Of a DNA stretch of 64,000 bases, positions 22,015 through 34,068 are shown piece by piece. The translations under genes were made by a program, and so were the position numbers. The stretch spans positions 31,898,001-31,962,000 of the forward strand of contig CM044320.1 of NCBI GenBank assembly GCA_024291935.2, in the 5' to 3' direction. The notes beneath the pieces were generated by a model. It was not told the DNA's origin. It made no database searches and saw only the letters and a program-made list of their open reading frames with translations. The DNA is from Okapia johnstoni. Lineage: Eukaryota; Chordata; Mammalia; Artiodactyla; Giraffidae. Position 1 is the first letter of the stretch, and every line of letters starts with the position of its first letter.

Positions 22015-22110
22015 TCTTGACATAGGTTGTACTTACATGAATATTTCCTTGAAATGGTTTATTAAATTGTACATAAATGTTGTGTGGAATTTTGTTTATG
22101 TATATTTCAC
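22015..22110 (+). mobile_element. L1 LINE 3' terminus fragment
   Basis: GGTTTATTAAATTGTACATA and GTGTGGAATTTTGTTTATGT match the L1 3' end in sense orientation. Confidence 0.5.
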
Positions 22111-22444
22111 AATCAAAAGGGGAGAAGGCCTGCATGTTAATAAATGGAAATGAAACATTCCAGTAGGAAACTGGGCATAAAATCAGAACTGAGTAGTCAT
22201 TAAACATTCAAAATACTCTCAACACCATTAGTAATCAGGGAAATACAAATTAAAAATGCAATGAGATACCACTTGAAACCCACCAAATGTGCTTAAAAAG
22301 TATCACCTCTTGATGAGACTATGGAAGAACAGAAACTTCTATAAGCTACTGGAAACCAAACTGAAAAAACAACTGGGGCATTATCTAGCAGAGCTAACAC
22401 ATGTATGCCCACAACCCAGCAATTACTGTCCAGGATACATACAT

Positions 22445-22615
22445 GAAAAGAAAGTGGAAGTGAAAGTCGCTCAGTTGTGTCCGACTCTTTGCGACCCCAT
22501 GGACTATGCAGTCCATGGAACTCTCCAGGCCAGAATACTAGAGAGGGGAACCTTTCCCATCTCTAGGGGATCTTCTCAACCCAGGAATCAAACCCAGGTC
22601 AATCAGGGAAGCCCA
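22445..22615 (-). mobile_element. Bov-tA-type SINE, antisense, with TSD
   Basis: GAAAGTCGCTCAGTTGTGTC to GCCC, with ~35 bases lost from the tRNA-like head (CCAGGTC runs into AATCAGGGAAGCCC). GATACATACAT flanks it (22434-22444 and 22616-22626). Confidence 0.95.
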
Positions 22616-22760
22616 GATACATACATAAGGATGTTCATAGCAGCATCATTTATAACAGCAAAATTTTGGAGACAATTCAAGTATTGATCAACAGGAGAAA
22701 GAATAACATTTCTATTTATTTAACAGTCAGAAATAGATTAACTAGAGCTACACACATCTA

Positions 22761-22965
22761 TGGCTTCACAGGTGGTGCAAGTGGTAATGAATCTGCCTGC
22801 TAATGCAGGAGATGCAAGAAATGCAGGTTCAATCCCTGGATGGGAAGATCATCTGGAGTAGGAAGTGGCAACCCACCCCAGTATTCTTGTCTGGGAAATC
22901 CCACAGACAGAGAAGCCTGGCAGGCTGTGGTCCATGGGGCCACAAAGAGTCAAATGCGACTGAGC
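22761..22965 (+). mobile_element. Bov-tA-type SINE with TSD
   Basis: TGGCTTCACAGGTGGTGCAA to ATGCGACTGAGC. An 11-base perfect TSD ACACACATCTA lies at 22750-22760 and 22966-22976. Confidence 0.96.
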
Positions 22966-23320
22966 ACACACATCTACATGAATGAATCTTACAAGTCAAC
23001 AGAAAAAAAATATGATTTTTTTAATATAAAATTAAAAACTCACAAAATTACATACATGCATGTTAGAGATACATACATAAGGGGTAAAATTGCGAAGAAA
23101 AGAAAGGAACTGATAAACACCAAACTAGGGTGATGGTTGAGGGTGCCTGTTGGGGGCTGGGATTGAGAATGGACACGCAGGTGACTATAAGACATTGTTA
23201 ACACTCTGTTCCTATTTCTCAAGCTGGGTGGTAGATAGAAGTTCATTCATTTTACTTATTTTTAAATTACATCTATTTTACATATGTTTTTTGATTATAT
23301 CACATCTTTCATTTTATAAG

Positions 23321-24171
23321 TTGTTGACATTAAAAATAGAGAATCTTATTATTGTTTTGATGTCCCAGGTACCAGACAAGTTTCCAGGAAGGGATTATGA
23401 GGTTTACAATCTTTATGGCAAGACTATTCCACATGGAATAATTATTTTTAAAAAACACTTTCTAGTTTACCAGTTAGACTCAGGAGAGTGTAGATGTAGA
23501 TTGCACAAACAATTATTCAGTGTGCAGATATCCCACATCCACTTACCCCATGAGTCCCTGCACTGGCAGAAGTGTTTTATGTCAAAGCTGAGCCCAAATC
23601 GGCCACCCATAGCCTACACACATTGCTTTAGAGAATTCACACATTTGTGGGGATTAAAGCCCAGGAGAAGATTCAATTCCCCTGAAAAACAAGGCTAATG
23701 CTTTGGAAGCACAAGATACAAGTTTATCAGAAAAGAAAATCAATACTTAATCATCAGTGCTCATGTTCTACTCTTGTTGAAAACCATTATGCCTATGCCA
23801 TAACGTTAGAAAGCATGTTTTAGGCAATAACGTCAGAGTTTGATGATTTTTAACCATGCTTCTTTTATAACCTAGAAATCTAATTAATTAATAATATCAG
23901 AAAAAGCAGGAGGGGGGTCATATTAAATTTTAAAATCTTTTAGTCTCATTGTCAAGTTACCAGAAAAGTATGAGATCACACTTGTAATTGGGCAGCATGA
24001 CTCTCATTGCAACTTATTAATCCTTAATTTTTCTTTCTTTAGAGCATGTATCCAGGTGAAAAGAAAGAACTTGCAACCATCTTGCTGACTGTTTTTGGAC
24101 TGTATTATTCTGACTTTCTCCTGTTCAGGCTGAAAGGGAGGAGAAATCAGAGGATTGGAGGGGCAAGCAGC
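23321..24171. other. No recognised feature
   Basis: Low-repeat sequence. The frame 23150-23698 (182 codons) starts in the L1 end and shows no domain I recognise, so I treat it as chance. Confidence 0.45.
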
Positions 24172-24185
24172 AGAAAGCCTAAGCC

Positions 24186-24724
24186 ATTGCTTCCATGTCC
24201 TGGCTACCGCAAACAGTGCTGAACAAACACTGGGGTGCATGAAGCCTTTCTGATCATATTTTTTTCTCTGGATATAAGCCCAGGAGTGGGATTGCAGGAA
24301 TAATGTCATTTGCAGCAACATGGGTGGACCTAGAGGGTGTCATACTGAATGAAGTAAATCAGACAGAGAAATATCGTATGACATCCCTTATATGTGTAAT
24401 CTAAAAATAATGAATGAAATTACTTACAAAACAGGAAGAGACTCACAGACTTAAAAAACAAACTTATGGCTGCTGGGGAAAAGGGACAGTTAGGGACTTT
24501 GGGAAGGTCGTGTACACATTGCTATATATAAAATGGGTAACCAACAAGGACCTACTGTATAGCACAGGGAACTCTGCTCAATGTCATGTGGCAGCCTGGA
24601 TGGGAGAGGGCTTTGGGGGAGAATGGATACATGTGTATATATGGTGAGCCCCTTCACTGCTCACCTGAAACTACCACAACACTGTTAATCAGCTATACCG
24701 CAATACAAAGTTCAAAAAAATGAA
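24186..24724. mobile_element. L1 LINE 3' end with 5' inversion
   Basis: 24186-24298 is antisense L1 (TGCTTCCATGTCCTGGCTAC, GATATAAGCCCAGGAGTGGG). At 24299 the sequence switches to sense L1 (AATAATGTCATTTGCAGCAA) and runs to the 3' end (AATCAGCTATACCGCAATAC). The inverted part is the region that should lie just upstream, with roughly 100 bases lost at the joint. The TSD AGAAAGCCTAAGCC (24172-24185) against AGAAAGTCTAGGCT (24725-24738) encloses both parts. This is the twin-priming signature. Confidence 0.85.
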
Positions 24725-24894
24725 AGAAAGTCTAGGCTGTGCTTTGAAGAAAACCACTGAGTTTTGTGAATTCTGGAGGTGCCCTTGTGGTTAGGGAGTT
24801 GTGGGGCTTTCTCTTCTTTTCAGCATCACCTTTGCCTCAGACTTACATGGAAAAGCTTCCTCTCAAACTTTTCTAAGGGGCTTTTAATGACTGA

Positions 24895-25098
24895 GGGCTT
24901 CCCTGGTGGCTCAGATGGTGAAGAGTCTGCCTGCAGTGTGGGAGACCCAGGTTCAGTCCCTGGGTCAGGAAGACCCCCTGGAAAAGAAAATGGCAACCCA
25001 CTCCAGCATTCTTGCCTGGAAAATCCCATGGACATAGGAGCCTGACAGGCTTCAGTCCATGCAGTCACAAAGAGTCAGACATGATGGAGAGACTTCAC
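24895..25098 (+). mobile_element. Bov-tA-type SINE with TSD
   Basis: GGGCTTCCCTGGTGGCTCAG through the BovA body to GAGAGACTTCAC. A 12-base perfect TSD TTTAATGACTGA lies at 24883-24894 and 25099-25110. Confidence 0.96.
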
Positions 25099-25110
25099 TT
25101 TAATGACTGA

Positions 25111-26266
25111 CAGTCAAAAAAATTCTGAAGACTGTTTCCTGAGAAGGACCGAAAGTAAAAGACACTTTCTGACCTGATCAAATTACCTCACTAGACTTCC
25201 ATATACTTGGATTTTCCTGGAGGTGGAAGTCATGCCTTCCAGCTAATTTGGGTTTTAACCTCCCTAATTTGAGTCACTGAGAACTGCACACAGATGGGAA
25301 GAGAAAAGAGGAGGAGAGAAGTTGAGACAAAAAAACTCAGGCTTCATTTTCTAAGTTGCTCTGGGTTTTGTTTTTTTTCCTTGTTTTATCTAACCTAGTC
25401 TGAGAGCCCGTCTTCTGAAATTTGGACAACACAAGTTTCCATAGATGTACACTGAGAAACATCTGGACTCTTGGCAGCAATCTGCCAAGCACAAGTCAGC
25501 AACAGTGGTTGCTGCCATAAAGAGCAGGAAGAAATGGTAGAGATAAATGAGTGGTAAATATTTCTGATAGATCACAAAAAGATGTTCCCTTTCTTAACTC
25601 TTGCCAGAGTTTCCTGTGTACCTTTTGGATGTTCTTAATTATACAACCTTTAACTTTGTGGAACTCTGATTTAGTGTCACTTAATTTCATAAAACTATAA
25701 CCAGATGTGCAATTCTTTTAATGTTCAAACTTCTATCAGGAACATGTGTTGAATATCTCAATAGAAAGGTTGCAAAAGTTCTTGAAAAATAAACTTACCT
25801 ACTTTTCAAAATCAGATTTTACAAACTTTCCTATAACAGCAGTGTGACATCAGCATATCTGACTCTTAACTCTCATAGTCAATATGGGCACAGAGAGGTC
25901 TTTTGTATATTCGTTATATAAGCTCTAGAACTAGATTCGTACACTTTTTTTAAGTTGGAAGGCTCCTTAGAGATGATTTAGTCTAGTCTTTTAATTCAAA
26001 AGAAACAATAAATGTGTGTTGAATGACTAAGAAAGGAATTCTATTATAGTAAGGTTTATAGAGGACATAAAGGTAATTCCTGCCCCATGAAATTGATATC
26101 CCATTAGGCAAAAGGAGAAATATACACAAGTAACATGAGCAAGAATATTAAAGTGCCCCAGATGGATACATGAAGCACTGAAGCTTTGGAGTAGAAGAAC
26201 AACTCAAAAATTCATGGTGGGGTCTGAGGGTGGAAGAGAGAAATTTTCTTTAAAAATATAAAATAG
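25111..26266. other. No recognised feature
   Basis: About 1.15 kb. A short phrase GGAAGGCTCCTTAGAGATGA near 25960 resembles an old L2/L3-type repeat; otherwise nothing is identifiable. Confidence 0.45.
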
Positions 26267-27271
26267 GATTTGGCCCTTGAGACCTAATCAAACTTACAAG
26301 CTTTTGCACAGAAAACAAAGCCATAAAAAATGAAAAGACAACCTACAAAATGAGAGAAAATATTTGCAAATTATGTTAACAGATAAGGCTTAATCTCCAA
26401 AATGCATAAACAGCTCATACAACTCAAAAACAACAAAACAAACTACTCAACCAAAAAATGGGCAGAGAAGACCTTAATAGACATTTCTCCAAAGAAGACA
26501 TACAGATGATCAGTAGGCAACACGAAAAGATGATCAGGTATCACTAATTATAAGATAAATGCAAATCAAAACTACAATGAGGTACTACCTCACAGGAGTC
26601 AGAATGGCCAGTCTACAGACAACAAATGCTGGAGAGGGTGTGGAGAAAAGAGAACCTTCCTACACCGTTAGTGGGAATGTAAGTTGGTGCAGCCAATGTG
26701 GAAAATAGTGTGGAGGTTCCTCAGAAAACTAAAAATAGAATTGCCATATGATCCATCAATCCTACTCTCAGGCATATATCCAGACAAAACTATAACTCAA
26801 AAATATATATGCACCTCTATGTTAACAGCAGCATTATTCACAATAGCCAAAACATGGAAACAACCTAAATGTCCATCACAGATGAATGGATAAAGAAGAT
26901 GTGGTACATAGATACAATGGAATATTACTCAGCCATAAAAAAGAATGAAATAATGTCATTTGCAGCACATGGATGCAACCAGAAATTATCATACTAAGTG
27001 AAGTAAGTCAGAAAAAGACAAATACCATATGATATCAATTATATGTAGAATTAAACTATTACACAAATGAGCCTATCTATGAAACAGAAACAGACTTACA
27101 GACATAAAGAACAGACTTGTGGTTGGCAAGAAGGAGGAGGGTTGGGGAGGTAAGAACTGCGAGTTGGGGTTAGCAGATATAAACTATGATATAAAGGATG
27201 GATAAACAACAAGGTCCTACTGTATAGCACAGGGAACTATATTCAATGTAATGTTGGCACAACACTATAAA

Positions 27272-29659
27272 CCCTTCAAGGATCACAGCCATGTCATGGT
27301 GAAGGGTTTGCATAACTCAATGAAGCTCTATATGCCATGCTGTTCAGGGCCACCCAAGATGGTCAGGCTCAGATCATGAGCTCCTTATTGCAAAATTCAG
27401 GCTTAAATCGAAGAAAGCAGGGAAAACCACTAGGCCATACAGTGTGTTAGTCACTTAGTCGTGTCCAACTCTTTTTGACCCCATGGACTGTAGCCCTCCA
27501 GTTTTCTCTGTTCATAGAATTCTCCAGAAAAGAACACTGGAGTGGGTTGCCATTTCCTTCCCCAGGGGATCTTCCTGACCCAGGGATCAAACTCGAGTCT
27601 CCCACATTGCAGGCAGATTCTTTACCATCTGAGTCAGGGAAGCCCTAAATCAAATACCTTAGGATTATACAGTGGAGGTGATGAATAGATTCAGGGGGTT
27701 AGATCTGGTAGACACGGTGCCTGCAGAACTATGGACAGAGGTTTGTAACATTGTACAGGAGACACTGACCAAAATCATCCCAAAGAAAAAGAAATGCAAG
27801 AAGGCAAAGTGGTTGTCTGCGGAGGCTTTACAATTAGCTGAGGAAAGAGAGACACGAAAGGCAAGGGAGAAAGAGGAAGACACACCCAACTGAATGCCTA
27901 GTTTCAGAGAATAGCAAGGTGAGATAAGAAGGTCCACTTAGATGAATAAGGCAAAGAAATAGAGGAAAACAACAAAATGGGAAACACTAAAGATCTCTTC
28001 AAGAAAATTGGAGGTATCAAGGGAACACCATGCAAGGATGGGCACAATAAAAGACAGAAATGGTAAGGACCTAACAGAAGCAGAAGAGACTAAGAAGAGG
28101 TGGCATAGAATACACAGAACTATACAAAAAAGATCTTAATGACCCAGATAACCATGGTGGTGCAGTCACTCACCTAAAACCAGACATCCTGGAGTGTGAA
28201 GTCAAGTTGGCCTTGGGAAGCATTACTATGAACAAAGCTAGTGGAGGTGACAGAATTCCAGTTGAGCTATTTAAACTCCTAAAAGATGATGCTGTTAAAG
28301 TGCTGCACTCAATATGTCAGCAAATTTGGAAAACTCAGCAGTGGCCACAGGAAAAGGTCAGATTTCATTCCGATCCAAAAAGAAAGGCAATGCCAAAAAA
28401 TGTTCAAACTACTGTAAAATTGCACTCATCTCACAAGCTAGCAAGGTCATGCTCAAAATCCTTCATGCTGGGCTTCAGTCATATATGAACTGAGAACTTC
28501 TAGATGCACAAGCTGGGTTTCAAAGAGGCAGAGGAACAAGAGATCAAATTGCCAACATTCCTTAGATCATGGAGAAAGCAAAGGAGTTTCAGAAAAACAT
28601 CTACTTCTGCTTCATTGACTACATTAAATCTCTGATTGTGCAGATCACAACAAGCTGTGGAAAATTCTTAAAGAGATGGGAATACTAGACCACCTTACCT
28701 GTCTCCTGAGAAACCTGTATGTGGGTCAAGAAGCAACAGTTAGAACTAGACATAGAACAATGAACTGGTTCAAAATTGGGAAAGCAGTATGACAAGGCCA
28801 TATACTATCATCCTGCTTACTTAACTTCTATGCAGGGTACATCATGCAAAATGCCAGGATGGATGAATCACAAGCTGGAATCAAGATTGAGGGAAAAAAT
28901 ATCAACAACCTCAGATATGCAGATGATATCACTTTAGTGGCAGAAAGTGAAGAGAAACTAAAGAGCCTCTTGATGAGGGTGAAAGAGGAGAGTGGAAAAA
29001 GCCAGCTTATACGCAACATTCAAAAAACTAAGATTATGGCATCCAGTCCCATCACTTCATGGTAAATAGAAGGGGAAAATGGAAGCAGTGACTGATTTTA
29101 TACTCTTGGGCTCCAAAATCACTGCGGATGGTGACTGCAGCCATGCAGTTTAAAGACTCTTGCTCCTTGGAAGAAAGGCTATGACAAACCTAGACAGCAG
29201 AGATATCACTTTGTATAGTCAAAGCTACGGATTTTCCAGTAGTCATGTACAGATGTGAGAGCTGGACCATAAAGAAGGCTGAGCACCAAAGAATTGATGC
29301 TTTCGAATTGTGGTGCTGGAGAAGACTCTTGAGAGTCCCTTGGACTGCAAAAAGATCAACCAGTCAATCCTAAAGGAAGTCAACCCTGAATATTTATTGG
29401 AAGGACTGTTGCTGAAACTGAAGCTCCAACACTTTGGCCACCTGATGTGAAGAGCTGACTCATTCAAAAAGACTCTGATGCTGGGAAATACTGAAAACAA
29501 AAGGAGAAGGAGGTGGCAGACGATGAGATGGCTAGCATCACTGACTCAATAGACATGAATTTGCACAAATGCTGGGAGACAGTGGAGGACATAGGACATG
29601 TTGTGCTACAGTCCATTGGTTCGCAGGAGCTGGACACAATTGAGCGAATCAACAACAAC
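27272..29659 (+). mobile_element. BovB (RTE) LINE, long but decayed
   Basis: Runs from the region after the endonuclease (AAGGATCACAGCCATGTCAT) through the reverse transcriptase to the 3' end (GACACAATTGAGCGAATC). This is about 2.2 kb of BovB plus an inner SINE at 27441-27645. The TSD AACACTATAAA (27261-27271) against AACATTATAAA (29660-29670) shows insertion into the L1 tail. Frameshifts and stops split ORF2; the box RYADDITLVAESEE is readable at about 28910-28955. Confidence 0.92.
27441..27645 (-). mobile_element. Bov-tA-type SINE, antisense, inside BovB
   Basis: GTGTGTTAGTCACTTAGTCG through GTAGCCCTCCAGTTTTCTCT to GAGTCAGGGAAGCCC. It interrupts BovB between AGGCCATA and TAAATCAAAT. Confidence 0.93.
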
Positions 29660-29710
29660 AACATTATAAATCAACTATACTTCAATACCGACGTAGAAGA
29701 TTTGGCCCTT

Positions 29711-30399
29711 CAAAAGTCGGTAAGATTTTGACATGAGAAAGTATACATCAAGGAAATTGCAGCTAGGTAATAACATAGATATGTATGAAAACTGAGAGAG
29801 AAAGTTCTGAAAATGAGTTGGTCTTTCCTACTAGACTAAGAAAGAGCTATGCAACCAAACAACTGCCTGACTGAAAAGAATTGTATTCTTGATTCAATTC
29901 TTTTAACATTCTTGCAAATACATCTAGTTTAAATGGCAACCTCTGATAACAGAATCTGCTACCTCTTGAGAGTTCCTGCCCCAAATATATTTACTTCTAT
30001 TTTCTCTTTATTGAGCTAAAATCTTTTTTCTTATGGCTTGAATCTGTTTGCTCAAGTTCTACGTCTTACGGCCACACAGAACAAAAGCCCTTTTCCAATG
30101 TCTTTTTTTTTTTTTCCCCAATTGTGGTCCTTATGGCCAAAATATCTCCAATTTTTAAAACCACTCGTTCTATGATATGGTCATTCATCATCCCCCATCC
30201 TGGTCACTGAATTCTGACTGAACTCAGTGTTTCTTATATCCCCTTTAGGGGAATCACTTCCATAGCACACAATTCTGAAGACATTATGTGCAGAGAAGCA
30301 GTTTACTACCCCTCTTACTCTTTTTCATAGGCATCCTCATGTAACTGATGCAGATTAAGGCCCCCTTCATTTAGACTTAATATAGTAGGCAATGCAAGG
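29711..30399. other. No recognised feature
   Basis: Mixed AT-rich sequence with a T tract at 30102-30115. No coding signal. Confidence 0.45.
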
Positions 30400-31235
30400 C
30401 CTCAAAGGCTTTTGAGCACAGGCTGTCAGCAGCTACAGTTGCATTAGTGAAAGACAGACTGGAGGTCAGAAAGAGGGAGATAATTAGGAAATAAGGTAAT
30501 GGTCCGGGCTTTGTTGGTGGCTCAGCAGTAAAGAATCCACTTGCAATGCAGGAGCCATAGGAAATGTGGGTTTGATCCCTAGGTTGAGAAGATCCCCTGG
30601 AACAGGGCATGGCAACCCACTCCAGTATTCTTGCTTGGAGAATCCCATGTACAGAGGAGCCTGGCAGGCTACAGTCAATAGGGTCACAAAGAATCGGACA
30701 CAACTGAAGTGACAGCACACACGCCTGCATGCATGCAAAGTCATGTTCCAGGAAAAAGGTGATGAAAGGCTGGTTTAGAGTGGTGATAGTGCAGACGGTG
30801 TGTGATGGGAAGGGCACGGAGATGTAGATACCTCATTAGATGACACCTCATTAGATGGGAGAGGGAGAAGCCACAGAATTTCCAAGGCTTTTAGTTTGGA
30901 CTGGGAAAATAGTGGTTTCATTCATCAGATATAATGAGGAAGTCTCAAGGCACAATCAACTGCAAGGGAAAATGTTGGGTTTGGTTTTGGACATGTAGAG
31001 TTTGAGGTGGCAGCAGAGGCTAAGAATGAAGGAAAACTGGGGAGCTTTCTTCCCTTAACAGTTGACACTGTGGGAGTGGGTAAGACCCTCAAAGCAGTGT
31101 CTTTAAAGAGAGAAGAGAACCTTGAGAAACATCTACTTTCAGGGGTTTACAGGAATCAGAAGAAGCAGAGGAGAATGAAGAGAACTCGTATAATCCAGGG
31201 TAGGGATATGAAGGGAGGGATCAAGTTTTTCTTTG
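30400..31235 (-). repeat. L2 LINE fragment, antisense, split by SINE
   Basis: GACAGACTGGAGGTCAGAAA before the SINE continues as GATGAAAGGCTGGTTTAGAG and TTTTGGACATGTAGAGTTTG after it. All follow the reverse complement of L2 ORF2. The SINE occupies 30506-30722. Confidence 0.55.
30506..30722 (+). mobile_element. Bov-tA-type SINE
   Basis: GGGCTTTGTTGGTGGCTCAG to CACAACTGAAGTGACAGCAC, with a short extra repeat ahead of the B box. Nested in antisense L2. Confidence 0.93.
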
Positions 31236-31525
31236 TTTTTAAGTTTTTATTGGAGTAAGTTGATTTATAATGTGTTAGTTTCTGCTTTATAGCAAAGTGA
31301 ATCAGTTATACATATATATATATGTATATAAATATTCACTCTCTTTTAGATTTTTTTTCCCATATAGGCCATTATAGAATATTGAGTAGAGTTCCCTGTG
31401 CTATACAGTAGGTCCTTATTAGTTATATATTTTATATATACTAGTGTGTATATGTCAATCCCAATCTCCCAATTTACCCCTCCCCTTGCTCTTAGCCCCT
31501 GGTAACCATAAATTTGTTTTTGACA
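31236..31525 (-). mobile_element. Bovine-type L1 3' end, antisense
   Basis: AGTTTTTATTGGAGTAAGTTG, TAGAGTTCCCTGTGCTATAC and CCCCTGGTAACCATAAATTT are the reverse complement of the L1 3' UTR. It is cut off by BovB at 31526. Confidence 0.88.
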
Positions 31526-32440
31526 TATAGGAAAAGGAGTACATCAAGGCTGTATATTGTCACCCTGCTTATTTAACTTATATGCAGAGTACATCATGAG
31601 AAATGCTGGGCTGGATGAATTGCAAGCTGGAATCAAGATTTCTGGGAGAAATATCAATAACCTCAGATATGCAGATGACACCACCCTCATGGCAGAAAGT
31701 GAAGAACTAAGAGCCTCTTGATGAAAGTGAAAGAGAAGAGTGAAAAAGTTGGCTTAAAGCTCAACACTCAGAAAACTAAGATCATGGCATCCAGTCCCAT
31801 CACTTCATGGGAAATAGATGGGGAAACTGTGGAAACAGTGGCTGACTTTATTTTTGGGGGCTCCAAAATCACTGCAGATGGAGATTGCAGCCATGAAATT
31901 AAAAGATGTTTACTCCTTGGAAGGAAAGTTATGACCACCTAGACAGCATATTAATAAGCAGAGACGTTACTTTGCCAACAAAGGTCCATCTAGTCAAGGC
32001 TATGGCTTGTCCAATGGTCATGTATGATGTGAGAGTTGGACTATAAAGAAAGCCGAGCGCTGAAGAATTGATGCTTTTCAACTGTGGTGTTGGAGAAGAC
32101 TTTTGAGAGTCCCTTGGACAGCAAGGAGATCCAACCAGTCCATCCTAAAGGAAATCAGTCCTGAGTGTTCATTAGAAGGACTGATGTTGAAGCTGAAACT
32201 CCAATACTTTGGCCACCTGATGCGAAGAACTGACTTCTTAGAAAAGACTCTGATGCGGGGAAAGATTGAAGGCAGGAGGAGAAGGGGACGACAGAGGATG
32301 GGATGGTTGGATGGCATCACCGACTCAATGGACATGAGTTTAGGTAAACTCCGGGGGTTGGTGATAGACAAGGAGGCCTGGCGTGCTGCAGTCCATGGGG
32401 TCACAAAGAGTCAGACACGACTGAGCGACTGAACTGAACT
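31526..32440 (+). mobile_element. BovB (RTE) LINE, 5' truncated
   Basis: Starts at ATATAGGAAAAGGAGTACAT in ORF2 and runs to GAGCGACTGAACTGAACT. It starts about 30 bases downstream of the truncation point shared by the copies at 11283 and 62761-63714. ORF2 is broken into frames at about 31718-31942 and 32103-32432; [13 protein letters not shown] is present near 31670. Confidence 0.93.
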
Positions 32441-32461
32441 CTGTCCAGAGTTTTTTTTAAA

Positions 32462-32940
32462 AAAATCATCAAATTCCAGGGAAGTCAAGGAGAATAAATA
32501 CTGAGAGAAAGCTATCCCACTTGGTGATTAAGAAGGGGAAAACATGTACACCCATGGTGGATTCATGTCAATGTATGGAAAAACAAATACAATATTGTAA
32601 AGTTAAAAAATAGATAAATACTAATTAAAAAAATTACCTAGTCAAAGAAAAAAAAAAGAATATATATTATTAAAGGGTAATTTTAGTGGCATATCAGAGA
32701 GCAATTACCTAAGATGTTGGGCTCTGAGTAGGTCATGAGGAAGGGGAGACCACAAAAATTAATGACATAAAGAAAACTGCCACTCAAGTGAAGGAGAAGA
32801 TTAATAAGATCAAAGGAACCTGTTTGATCATTATGATGGGGGTGGGATGGAGTTGTTAGTTTTATTAAGGATTGGGACACCTGAGCACAGGCAGTTAAAG
32901 GACACAGTGAAGAGGGAGGGGTGAGAGGAGGGAGGCACAC
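32462..32940 (-). repeat. L2 LINE fragment, antisense, split
   Basis: CAAATTCCAGGGAAGTCAAGG and ACTGAGAGAAAGCTATCCCAC resemble the reverse complement of the L2 reverse-transcriptase region upstream of that seen at 30400-31235. A short L1 tail interrupts it. The part after 32660 is uncertain. Confidence 0.4.
32535..32658 (+). mobile_element. Bovine L1 extreme 3' end
   Basis: GGGGAAAACATGTACACCCA, GTGGATTCATGTCAATGTAT, AATATTGTAAAGTTAAAAAA, then an A-rich tail. The same terminus occurs at 51752-51985, so both come from a related young L1 group. Confidence 0.88.
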
Positions 32941-33073
32941 TGTGGAATCCTTGACTGTAGGTGAGTTGAGATAGTTAAGTACATCCTATCCATAGTCTAG
33001 TCAAATATAATGGTTTAGTGCTAGCATTCAAGTATTCAACTTAAGGACATTTGCAGTATATTACTGTAAAGAA

Positions 33074-33196
33074 AAAAGTGAAAGTGAAGTCCTGTCCCAT
33101 TCTTTGTGAGCCCATGGACTGTAGCCTACCAGGCTCCTCTGTCCATGGGATTTTCCAGGCAAGAGTACTGGAATGGGTTGCAATTTCCTTCTCCAA
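33074..33196 (-). mobile_element. BovA SINE piece, antisense
   Basis: AAAGTGAAAGTGAAGTCCTG to GCAATTTCCTTCTCCAAGAG. The tRNA-like head is lacking, so it is truncated at its 5' end. Confidence 0.88.
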
Positions 33197-33940
33197 GAGA
33201 ACAGAAGTTTAATGAAAAAAACTCCCAAGATATGATTGTGAAATAGACCACTGCCTTTCCTGCCTCTCTTTCTGGGTCTTCCTGTCCATCTTGATCTATT
33301 TCCCAGAAGAGTGATTTGACAAGCCAAGTTAACTTCATCTTGACCATGAAATTATTTCATACAGGCAGGTAAATTAAGTAAAATGAGAACATTTTCAGTG
33401 CTGAATCCTAGGTCCTGAGAGAACGAGAGCTTTACATCAAATATGATACTAGAATGGCACTTATTTTGTGTTAACCTGATTTCTTATATAAATGGTTCTT
33501 TATAAATTTATGTTTCATTTGCTCACCATTTTGGCTGCTTCCCTTTATTGTGTGTGGTAGATTAAAGAGTAAATGTTTATCAGTCAAAGATACTTTTCCT
33601 TGAAACAGCAAAACTTCAGAAGTAGAATGTGTCTATTAAACCTGCTTTACCATTTAACCTTTAACATAATTGGACCTATTTAAAGGGTTTTTTGTGAGTT
33701 CAATGAGATAGAGCTTTTCTTGCTACTGCTAACTGCAGAAATAAGAAAAATGCCCCAGCATTTGATGGAGATTCAGCAAAATTAACATTTTTAGGGGCAA
33801 CTCAAATGTTTCTTGTTAACATAAATGAATAAACTGTCTGAAAAAGCATGTCATTCCCTATAATTAATCACCTCTATCTGAGGTTGCTAACACACAGGCA
33901 CACATACAGACATGCACACATACACACACACTTCATAATG
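33197..33940. other. No recognised feature
   Basis: Low-repeat sequence with an imperfect CA-rich run at 33893-33930. Confidence 0.45.
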
Positions 33941-33944
33941 TCAG

Positions 33945-34050
33945 GTAGTGATAAGGTTTATGAAGAAAATAAATACGGCAGGTTAAAAGGTGACATCACT
34001 GATCCTATTTTAGATAGTGTGGTTAGGGAAGGACTAAGAAATATTTAAGG
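33945..34050 (-). repeat. L2-like fragment, antisense
   Basis: GATAAGGTTTATGAAGAAAA and GATAGTGTGGTTAGGGAAGG match a common L2 3'-region phrase in reverse. Confidence 0.45.
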
Positions 34051-34068
34051 AAAGACTTGGATGAATCA

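Larger units (their letters stand above)
22200..23320 (+). mobile_element. L1 LINE (L1M-like) 3' UTR with two nested SINEs
   Basis: AATCAGGGAAATACAAATTA, GTTCATAGCAGCATCATTTA, and the terminal ATTTCTCAAGCTGGGTGGTA are L1 3' UTR landmarks in order. SINEs at 22445-22615 and 22761-22965 interrupt it, each with its own TSD. Confidence 0.8.
26279..29698 (+). mobile_element. Bovine-type L1 LINE 3' end, split by BovB
   Basis: Sense L1 from ORF2 C-terminus (AAACTACAATGAGGTACTAC, GGAATATTACTCAGCCATAA) to ATAGCACAGGGAACTATATTC at 27260. Its last bases (AACATTATAAATCAACTATAC) resume at 29660. The outer TSD GATTTGGCCCTT, 26267-26278 and 29699-29710, is a perfect 12 bases and proves that both parts belong to one insertion that BovB later entered. 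Confidence 0.9.

Noticed and set aside
23150..23698. 182-codon open frame as a possible exon
   Set aside because: It begins in the L1 3' UTR, has no domain I recognise, no clear splice context and no good start. Chance is more likely, though a protein search would settle it.
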